In this document: piece after piece, positions 58,123-64,000 of the stretch
How the letters are laid out: each line of letters opens with the position of its first letter
Position numbering within the stretch: the first letter of the stretch is position 1
Source: Pseudomonas fluorescens
GTDB taxonomy: Bacteria; Pseudomonadota; Gammaproteobacteria; Pseudomonadales; Pseudomonadaceae
Direction: 5' to 3'
Assembly (NCBI RefSeq): GCF_002022275.1
Contig: NZ_MSDF01000024.1
Span: 62,001-126,000, forward strand
DNA: 64,000 nt
Translations under genes and position numbers: made by a program
Notes under the pieces: model-generated
The model's database searches: none
Seen by the model: the letters and a program-made list of their open reading frames with translations, nothing else
What the model was told of the DNA's origin: nothing

Positions 58123-59744
58123 ACCGCCACCTCTTTCATCCAAAGTCCCTGGTCGATTTCAATCAGCGTGGGCCCCTGGCGATCAGCGGCGGCGCGCAAT
58201 GCACGGCGTAAGGGCTCGATGCCCTGGATGCTCTCGGCGGCGCAGCCGAGTGCCTTGGCCACGCCGATAAAGTCCGGGGTATAGATGTCTACGCCGACCG
58301 GCTCGATGGCGCGGTTGACCATGTATTTTTTGATTTCTTCGTAGCCCTGGTTATTCCACAGCAACACGATGACCGGCACGCGCGCTTCCACCGCGCTGGC
58401 CAACTCCGGCAGGCTGAATTGCAGGCCGCCGTCGCCGATCAGGCACACCACCGGCTGCCCGTCGCCACGTCCCAGCCAGGCACCAATGGCAGCCGGCAAG
58501 GCGTAACCGAGGGTGCCGTAGCCGGTGGACGAATTGAACCAGCGGCGCGGGTGGTCGAGGTTCAGCGTCAGGTTGCCGCTGTACACCGGCTGGGTCGAGT
58601 CGCCGACCAGCACGGCGTCCGGCAGTTCTTCCAGGACGGTGGTGAGGAACAGGGTTTGCGCGCGGGTGGCGGCGTCCCACGCCGGCGTCAATTCAGCCCA
58701 CAAACGGGCGACGCGTTGAGCGCCCCACTTCCCATCGCGCGCAGGCAGCGGCTTGCTGTTCAGCTCGGTGAGCAAGGCGTCGGCGGCGATTTGCGCGTCG
58801 GCCACCAGCGCCACGTGCGGCGGGTAATTGCGCACGGTCTGGTCGGGGTCGATGTCGATGCGCAGCAGGGCACCGGGGATGTCGAAGCCGCCGGCGAAGG
58901 TCACGTCGTAGTCGGTTTCCGCCAGCTCCGTGCCGATGGCCAGCACCACGTCGGCCTCGGCGACCAAGGCGCGGGTGGCGACCAGCGTTTGGGTCGAGCC
59001 GATCAGCAGCGGGTGCGTCGACGGCAACATGCCTTTTGCGTTGATGGTCAGCGCGACCGGCGCGCCAAGGGTTTCGGCGAGGCGGGTCAACTCGGGCGCG
59101 GCATCGATGGCGCCCCCACCGGCCAGAATCAACGGGCGTTTTGCGGCGGCCAGCAACTGGCTCATCTGCTTGACCGCCGATGGCGCTGCACCGGCGCGGG
59201 CCACGCTGACCGGCTCGCTGCCGAGCAGGGCGTCGGCGTTTTCCACCAGCACATCCAGCGGGATTTCAATGTGCACCGGGCGCGGTCGCCCCGCCTGAAA
59301 CACTGCAAACGCTCGCGCCAGCACACCAGGCAATTCGGCTGCCGACATCAACGTGTGCGAGAACGCCGCCACCCCCGCGATCATCGCGCTCTGGTTCGGC
59401 AGTTCGTGCAACTTGCCGCGCCCGCCGCCCAACTGGCTGCGCGATTGCACGCTGGAGATCACCAGCATCGGGATCGAGTCGGCATAGGCCTGGCCCATGG
59501 CGGTGGTGATATTGGTCATGCCGGGGCCGGTGATGATGAAGCACACGCCGGGTTTGCCGCTGGTGCGTGCATAGCCGTCGGCCATAAAGCCCGCGCCTTG
59601 CTCGTGACGCGGGGTGACGTGGCGGATGCTCGAACGGGCCAGGCCGCGATACAGCTCCACGGTGTGCACGCCGGGGATGCCGAACACTTGGTCCACGCCG
59701 TAGCTTTCCAGGAGGTTGACCAATACTTCGCCGCAGGTCGCCAT
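58119..59744 (-). CDS. Thiamine-diphosphate decarboxylase, AruI-like (5-guanidino-2-oxopentanoate type)
   Basis: A 541-residue ThDP enzyme with the cofactor glutamate Glu48 (TPRHEQGAGFMADGYAR), the start FGIPGVHTVELYRGLARSSI and the ThDP/Mg motif GDGGLQFSLPELA ... WNNQGYEEI. Sequence around the N-terminus matches AruI, which decarboxylates 2-ketoarginine in the arginine transaminase pathway. Acetolactate-synthase-like alternatives remain possible, but the aldehyde dehydrogenase coupled behind it supports a decarboxylase role. It is divergent from a LysR gene. Confidence 0.75.
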   Translation of the reverse strand: MATCGEVLVNLLESYGVDQVFGIPGVHTVELYRGLARSSIRHVTPRHEQGAGFMADGYARTSGKPGVCFIITGPGMTNITTAMGQAYADSIPMLVISSVQSRSQLGGGRGKLHELPNQSAMIAGVAAFSHTLMSAAELPGVLARAFAVFQAGRPRPVHIEIPLDVLVENADALLGSEPVSVARAGAAPSAVKQMSQLLAAAKRPLILAGGGAIDAAPELTRLAETLGAPVALTINAKGMLPSTHPLLIGSTQTLVATRALVAEADVVLAIGTELAETDYDVTFAGGFDIPGALLRIDIDPDQTVRNYPPHVALVADAQIAADALLTELNSKPLPARDGKWGAQRVARLWAELTPAWDAATRAQTLFLTTVLEELPDAVLVGDSTQPVYSGNLTLNLDHPRRWFNSSTGYGTLGYALPAAIGAWLGRGDGQPVVCLIGDGGLQFSLPELASAVEARVPVIVLLWNNQGYEEIKKYMVNRAIEPVGVDIYTPDFIGVAKALGCAAESIQGIEPLRRALRAAADRQGPTLIEIDQGLWMKEVAV

Positions 59745-59854
59745 AGATGTCGCTCTTGTTATTGATTCGAGGCGGTATTGGACCGGCTGGCCCGTAGCGG
59801 CAACAATCGATAAAAAGTCATACTAGCCATGTCTCCACGTCATGGCTTGAGTCG

Positions 59855-60727
59855 ATGAAACGCCTTCCTCCACTGCCCGCGCTGCACACCTTTTGGGTCA
59901 CGGCCCAGTGCTGCAACTTCACCCGTGCCGCCGAGCAACTGCACATCACCCAAGGCGCAGTGAGCCGACAGATCGCCGGGCTGGAAAGCCATTTGGGTTA
60001 CGCGTTGTTTCAGCGTCAGGCGCGAGGTTTGAGCCTGACGGAAGAAGGCCGCGAGTGGTCTTTGCGCGCGCAGCAGGTGTTTGGCCTGATCGGCGACGCC
60101 GTGGAGCAGATCGGCCGCCGCCGCGAAACCTTGCAACTCAAAGCCTCCACCTGTGTGATGCGCTGGTTGCTGCCGCGTTTGATGCAGTGGCAAAAGGAAC
60201 GCCCGGACGTGCCAGTGGAACTGACCACCACTGTGGCCTACACCGTGGATTTTCGCCGCGAGCAGTTCGATGCGGCGGTGATCTACGCGCCTATCGCCGA
60301 GCAATCTGCCCAGGCCCGGCATCTGTTTGATGAGCAGCTCACGCCGGTTTGCGCGCCTGCGTTGCTCGGTGGTTTGCACACCCCGGCGGATTTGCAGCAA
60401 CAAGTGCTGCTGCACCCCACGCGGGATGAACGCGATTGGGCGTTGTGGTTGAAGGTGGCGAATACGCAGCTGAGCAACCTGGGGCAGGGGCATCATTTCG
60501 AAACGCTGGACCTGGCGATGACGGTAGCGTCGCAGGGCAATGGCGTGGCGATTGGCGACAGTGCGCTGATTGGCGAGGATCTGAAGGCAGGGCGGTTGGC
60601 GACGCCGTTTGAGCTGCGGGTGCCAACGGGAATGGGGTATTACCTGGTGTATCCGCCGGGGACGGAGCCGTCATCCGGACTTGAAGCGCTTATGAATTGG
60701 CTGGTGAGCCAGGCACAGCAGTCGTAG
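59855..60727 (+). CDS. LysR-family regulator of the AruI-like/ALDH pair (GcvA-like)
   Basis: A 290-residue LysR protein (GcvA-like; LPALHTFWVTAQCCNFTRAA, LHITQGAVSRQIAGLES). It is divergent from the decarboxylase gene across 110 bp and probably activates it. The effector is unknown. Confidence 0.9.
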   Translation: MKRLPPLPALHTFWVTAQCCNFTRAAEQLHITQGAVSRQIAGLESHLGYALFQRQARGLSLTEEGREWSLRAQQVFGLIGDAVEQIGRRRETLQLKASTCVMRWLLPRLMQWQKERPDVPVELTTTVAYTVDFRREQFDAAVIYAPIAEQSAQARHLFDEQLTPVCAPALLGGLHTPADLQQQVLLHPTRDERDWALWLKVANTQLSNLGQGHHFETLDLAMTVASQGNGVAIGDSALIGEDLKAGRLATPFELRVPTGMGYYLVYPPGTEPSSGLEALMNWLVSQAQQS

Positions 60728-60741
60728 CACTGAAGATCAAA

Positions 60742-60831
60742 TGTGGGAGCGGGCTTGCTCGCGAATGCGGTGGGTCAGTCACCTGAAGTTTTGAATGACA
60801 GCCCGTATTCGCGAGCAAGCCCGCTCCCACA
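60742..60831. repeat. REP doublet (same family as at 47448)
   Basis: Unit TGTGGGAGCGGGCTTGCTCG... at 60742-60766 and its reverse complement at 60807-60831, about 40 bp apart, between convergent genes. Confidence 0.92.
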
Positions 60832-60848
60832 GTTTTTACCGCGTTGGG

Positions 60849-61463
60849 TCAGTAACCGACGGTGAAACGCTCGCGGGAGTGCTTTGGCACTTCAACTTCA
60901 TCAATCAATGCAATCGCATAATCGGAGAAGCTGATCCAACTTCTGCCTTTCTCACTGATGAGCAAGTGGTTTTGGCCCAAACGGAAATCGCCAGTGCGTA
61001 TATCTTCAACGAACTCCGCCGAGGGAGAGAGAAAGGACCAATCCAACTCTTTCTCTTGACGCAGCTTGTCGAGAAACACGCTGCCAGCGCTTGCTTCAGC
61101 TCGATATTCCTCGGGGAAACCGGCGCTATCGATGACCCGCTCGCCGCTGGGTAACAATAACGAACCCGCACCGCCGACTACGAGAAGACGTTTCACGCCG
61201 GCTTTCTTCACCGGTTCAATGATCGATTCGGCCGGCACGGTTGCGAAGTGGGCAGCACTGATTACCACATCATTCCCGCTGATAGCTTGTTGCAGTTCAA
61301 CAGCGTTTAAAGCATCCACCTGTTTGACGGTGACGCCAGGCTTCACATCAATAGATTCAACATTTCGCGCAATGGCGGTCACGCTATGCCCACGACGCAG
61401 TGCTTCTTCCAACAGTTGGCTACCGGCACGGCCGGTGGCACCAATGATTGCGATCTTGCTCAT
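60849..61463 (-). CDS. NAD(P)-binding Rossmann-fold protein (NmrA/YwnB-like)
   Basis: A 204-residue atypical SDR with IGATGRAG (residues 7-14), RNVESIDV and LVVGGAGSLLL. It lacks the YxxxK catalytic pair of classical SDRs. Relatives bind NADPH and act as flavin reductases, redox sensors or unknown enzymes. It lies 35 bp downstream of the MBL gene, same strand. Confidence 0.88.
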   Translation of the reverse strand: MSKIAIIGATGRAGSQLLEEALRRGHSVTAIARNVESIDVKPGVTVKQVDALNAVELQQAISGNDVVISAAHFATVPAESIIEPVKKAGVKRLLVVGGAGSLLLPSGERVIDSAGFPEEYRAEASAGSVFLDKLRQEKELDWSFLSPSAEFVEDIRTGDFRLGQNHLLISEKGRSWISFSDYAIALIDEVEVPKHSRERFTVGY

Positions 61464-61498
61464 GACGTTCTCCAGTCAGGTCAGGGGGTTAAAACCGT

Positions 61499-62365
61499 TC
61501 ACCACTTCATTTCGCCCTTGGCGACTTTGGCGCCCAATTCCAGGCTGCTGTCGTCGGCGAGGTTCGGGTAACGCTTTTTCATGGCCGCGATCAGGGCGGC
61601 GGAATCCTCGGCTTTGGCGGTCTCTTCGTCGAACGCCTTGATGTAGCCCGCAGTAAACGCCACCGATTGCACGGTCGGTGTGCCCAGGTAATGGCCCGGA
61701 ATCACGGTGCGCGGTTTCAGGTCTTCGATGCGTTTGAGGGTGGCCAACCAATCGGCATGGGATTTCGGCGTTTGGGTGTCGGCCATCCAGACATGGGTAT
61801 TTTCGAACACCACCACGCCGCCGACCACGGCCTTGATCGAAGGAATCCACACAAAGGTGCGGTCCGGTTGCGGGCCGTCGAGGCCGATCACTTCCAGGGT
61901 CTTGCCCTCAAGGGTCAGGGTGTGGCCTTGCAGCACGTGCGGGATGACGAGCTTCGCCGGTTTATCCGCGCCCAGTTTCGGGCCCCAGAAGGCGAGTTTG
62001 TGTTCGGCGGTGGCCTTGATGTGGTCGACCACCGGTTGCGATGCAAGCACCTTGGCGTCCGGGAATGCGGTGGTCAGGGTGTCGAGGCCGAAGTAGTAAT
62101 CGGGGTCGCCGTCGCTGACGTAGATGGTGGTGAGGCGTTTGCCGCTGGCGCGAATTTTCTGCACCAGGTCTGCGGCCTGGCCATTGCCGAATTGCGCGTT
62201 CACGAGGATGACGTCGTGCTCTCCGCTGACCAGTACCGAGCTCACCGGCATCATGGCCGAGGCGCCCGGGTTATATGCATCCAGTGTCAGGTCGGCGGCG
62301 GCCGCATGGGCGGCAAAGGCCAGAGCGGCCATCGCGGTGGCAAACCGTTTAAGGGTCGAGATCAT
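61499..62365 (-). CDS. Secreted MBL-fold protein with altered metal motif
   Basis: A 288-residue protein with signal peptide MISTLKRFATAMAALAFAAH (cut near AAA). The fold signals are present (YNPGASAMMPVSSVLVSGE, VIPGHYLGTP). In place of HxHxDH there is SDGDPDYYFG (residues 84-93): the two histidines are Asp85 and Asp87 and the last one is Tyr90, while Asp89 is kept. Such sites may bind metal weakly, differently or not at all. The gene is divergent from a LysR regulator across 103 bp and shares a strand with the NAD(P)-binding gene. Confidence 0.8.
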   Translation of the reverse strand: MISTLKRFATAMAALAFAAHAAAADLTLDAYNPGASAMMPVSSVLVSGEHDVILVNAQFGNGQAADLVQKIRASGKRLTTIYVSDGDPDYYFGLDTLTTAFPDAKVLASQPVVDHIKATAEHKLAFWGPKLGADKPAKLVIPHVLQGHTLTLEGKTLEVIGLDGPQPDRTFVWIPSIKAVVGGVVVFENTHVWMADTQTPKSHADWLATLKRIEDLKPRTVIPGHYLGTPTVQSVAFTAGYIKAFDEETAKAEDSAALIAAMKKRYPNLADDSSLELGAKVAKGEMKW

Positions 62366-62468
62366 GTACAGCTCCAGCAGCGTTGAGTGATGCACAGAGC
62401 TTAGTTGCACTAAACGTCACAAAAAATGCCATGCTTGAACATAGTTTGTTTCTGAAACCGGGCAAATC

Positions 62469-63374
62469 ATGGACCGTCTTCAAGCAATGCGTGTGTTTGT
62501 CAGCGTCGTGGACCTGGGCAGCCAGTCCGCCGCCGCGGATCATCTGGACCTGTCGCGGCCGGTGGTGTCGCGCTATCTGGCGGAGCTGGAGGATTGGGTG
62601 GGCGCGCGCCTGATGCATCGCACCACGCGCAAGCTCAGCCTCACCGCCGCCGGCAGCGAAATGCTGCCGCGTTGCCGGCAGATGCTGGAGTTGTGCAGTG
62701 ACATGCAGGCCGCCGTCAGTGAGCCGGATGAAGCGCCGCGTGGCCAAATACGCCTGAGTGTCAGCAGCTCATTTGGCCAGGCGCAATTGGCCGATGCCGT
62801 GGCTGAGTACGTCAAGCGTTACCCGTTGGTCAGTATCGACATGCAGATGCTCGACCGCACGGTGAACCTGGTGGATGAGCGCATCGACCTGGCTATCCGC
62901 ACCAGTTTTGAGCTGGACCCCAATTTGATCGCGCGCAAGCTCACGCTGTGCCGCTCGGTGATCTGCGCCTCACCGGCGTACCTGCGCGAGCACCCGCAAC
63001 CCCGACACGTGCACGAATTGGTGGAGCACAATTGCCTGACGCACTCCTACTTCGGCAAAAGCCTGTGGCATTTCACCGAGAACGGCGAGCCGGTGTCGGT
63101 GGCGGTGCAGGGCAATATCACCGCCAACGAGGCGACGACCTTGCTGCGGGTGACGCTGGCGGGGGCGGGGGTGGCGCGGCTCCCCAGTTATCAGGCCGGG
63201 GACTATATCCGCAGCGGCGAACTGATCCGTTTGCTGCCCGAGGCTGAGCCGCAGCAAATGAATGTCTACGCCGTGTACGCCTCGCGCAAGCACATGCCGT
63301 TGGCGCTGCGCAGCCTGCTGGATTTCCTGGTGCTCAGGTTTCCGGAAGAACCGGCGTGGGATATTGGCCTCTGA
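62469..63374 (+). CDS. LysR-family regulator
   Basis: A 301-residue LysR protein: MDRLQAMRVFVSVVDLGSQS, AADHLDLSRPVVSRYLAELE and an effector domain of the CrgA/DsdC-like group. The frame is intact. It is divergent from the MBL-fold gene and probably controls it and the NAD(P)-binding gene. Confidence 0.9.
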   Translation: MDRLQAMRVFVSVVDLGSQSAAADHLDLSRPVVSRYLAELEDWVGARLMHRTTRKLSLTAAGSEMLPRCRQMLELCSDMQAAVSEPDEAPRGQIRLSVSSSFGQAQLADAVAEYVKRYPLVSIDMQMLDRTVNLVDERIDLAIRTSFELDPNLIARKLTLCRSVICASPAYLREHPQPRHVHELVEHNCLTHSYFGKSLWHFTENGEPVSVAVQGNITANEATTLLRVTLAGAGVARLPSYQAGDYIRSGELIRLLPEAEPQQMNVYAVYASRKHMPLALRSLLDFLVLRFPEEPAWDIGL

Positions 63375-63389
63375 ACAGGCAACGAGCAC

Positions 63390-63485
63390 CTGTGGCGAGC
63401 GGGCTTGCCCGCGTTGGGTTGCGCAGCGACCCCAAAAAACGGGACTGCTGCGCAGTCCAGCGCGGGGCAAGCCCGCTCGCCACAG
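63390..63485. repeat. REP doublet (GTGGCGAG family)
   Basis: CTGTGGCGAGCGGGCTTGCC... at 63390-63413 and its near-complement at 63461-63485 (one extra base), with an inner GACTGCTGCGCAGTC hairpin. It follows the LysR stop by 15 bp. Confidence 0.88.
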
Positions 63486-63633
63486 GGGGGAGTGTTGACG
63501 CTTGGCAGGGATTTTTTAAGGACTGGCCTTTAAGCCGACATAAACGTGTTGAATGGCGTCCGATAATGGCAACTCGCCGTGACTGACCTATGCTTAAAAC
63601 AGGCCCATCAAGGCCTGTTCGGAGGTCGCTGCC

Positions 63634-63813
63634 ATGACTCTAAAAATTAGAAAGTACCTGATGATTTTCACCCTGTGCGCGCTGGCTACTGCGCTGTACG
63701 GCACCGCCGCCTATCGCGTTGAACAAACGCGCATGCAGCCAGCCGCCTTCGCAATCAACTGCCATCAGGACCAATGCGTGCCGCGCACCGGCAGTTTCAG
63801 CGCGCTCAGGTAA
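63634..63813 (+). CDS. Small membrane-anchored or secreted protein
   Basis: A 59-residue product, MTLKIRKYLMIFTLCALATA..., with a basic start and one hydrophobic segment (about residues 8-27), then a polar tail with a cysteine pair (NCHQDQCVP). GGAGGTCG precedes the ATG at 63634 with suitable spacing. The hydrophobic part could be a signal peptide or a membrane anchor. Its 3' end overlaps the convergent AraC gene by 8 bp. Function unknown. Confidence 0.6.
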   Translation: MTLKIRKYLMIFTLCALATALYGTAAYRVEQTRMQPAAFAINCHQDQCVPRTGSFSALR

Positions 63814-64000
63814 CCGCCTGTTCCGCCTTCAACTGTTCGCGAAAGGCTTTGGGTGAGAAACCGACCCGTCGGCGGAACAGCCGTGAGAAGTTGGTCGGGT
63901 CGGAAAAACCCAGCACTTCCGACATTTCGTTGATGGTCATGCTGGTGTAGGTCAGCAGACGCTTGGCTTCCAGCAACTGGCGGTCATGCATGATCTGCAG
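63806..64000 (-). CDS. AraC-family regulator, C-terminal part (continues beyond window)
   Basis: The last 64 codons of an AraC protein, open to the window's end. It shows the second helix-turn-helix and family tail (LLEAKRLLTYTSMTINEMSE, VLGFSDPTNFSRLFRRRVGF, SPKAFRE). The N-terminal sensing domain is off the window. Confidence 0.9.
   Translation of the reverse strand: MQIMHDRQLLEAKRLLTYTSMTINEMSEVLGFSDPTNFSRLFRRRVGFSPKAFREQLKAEQAVT

Noticed and set aside
56623..58284. 553-codon frame on the plus strand opposite the aldehyde dehydrogenase
   Set aside because: Shadow of the dehydrogenase gene, low complexity, no recognisable domain.

Overview
The window is a high-GC chromosomal segment from a gammaproteobacterium of the genus Pseudomonas, most like the P. 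fluorescens group. The evidence is the core order nadB / algU-mucA-mucB-mucD, the bcp-gcvR / dapA-bamC-MBL-purC-tRNA-Ser block, several small REP-type palindromes of the kind known from P. fluorescens genomes, and many LysR-regulated catabolic cassettes. This assignment rests on gene content and recognised proteins only; no database search was run.

Bases 1-17,500 are conserved core: the end of a sensor kinase, an HDOD protein, ygfZ, sdhE-ygfX (flavinylation), nadB, the envelope-stress sigma operon algU-mucA-mucB-mucD with two AlgU-type promoters in front, an outer-membrane quality-control metalloprotease, a TusA-family protein, an AI-2E/PerM exporter, bcp, gcvR, dapA, bamC, a metallo-hydrolase, purC and tRNA-Ser(CGA).

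Bases 17,558 to about 22,066 form a decayed island beside the tRNA. It has an integrase broken by a stop and frameshifts, an intact excisionase-like gene, an interrupted phage-type gene, and an AT-rich two-gene cassette (AAA ATPase + DUF4435/TOPRIM-like protein) that looks like a PARIS (AriAB) anti-phage system. A RelBE-type toxin-antitoxin pair follows, flanked by two diverged copies of a 211-bp sequence.

Bases 23,368-35,104 are accessory: an MFS exporter, a cytochrome b561, a TPR protein, an ECF sigma/anti-sigma pair, regulators, an SDR, and a MHS transporter-amidase cassette. Embedded here is the most unusual gene of the window (29,820-31,433): a predicted type III secreted protein with a canonical hrp box, an F-box-like domain and ten tandem 31-residue repeats.

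Bases 35,387-43,001 hold an acetylpolyamine-amidohydrolase-like gene, a beta-propeller protein and a six-gene stressosome operon (rsbR-rsbS-rsbT-rsbX-like-histidine kinase-hybrid kinase), all overlapping or abutting, in which a Gram-positive style partner-switching module appears wired to a two-component output. A ParDE-type pair with a perfect palindromic operator follows.

Bases 44,126-64,000 are catabolic and regulatory cassettes: LysR/binding protein/MHS transporter; GntR-SDR-BKACE-lactonase-two MFS transporters, a candidate beta-keto-acid degradation pathway; a lone CHMI-type isomerase; a broken LysR gene; an aldehyde dehydrogenase with an AruI-like decarboxylase; an NAD(P)-binding protein; a metallo-beta-lactamase-fold protein with an altered metal motif; and the end of an AraC regulator. 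No rRNA, CRISPR array or intact insertion sequence was seen.
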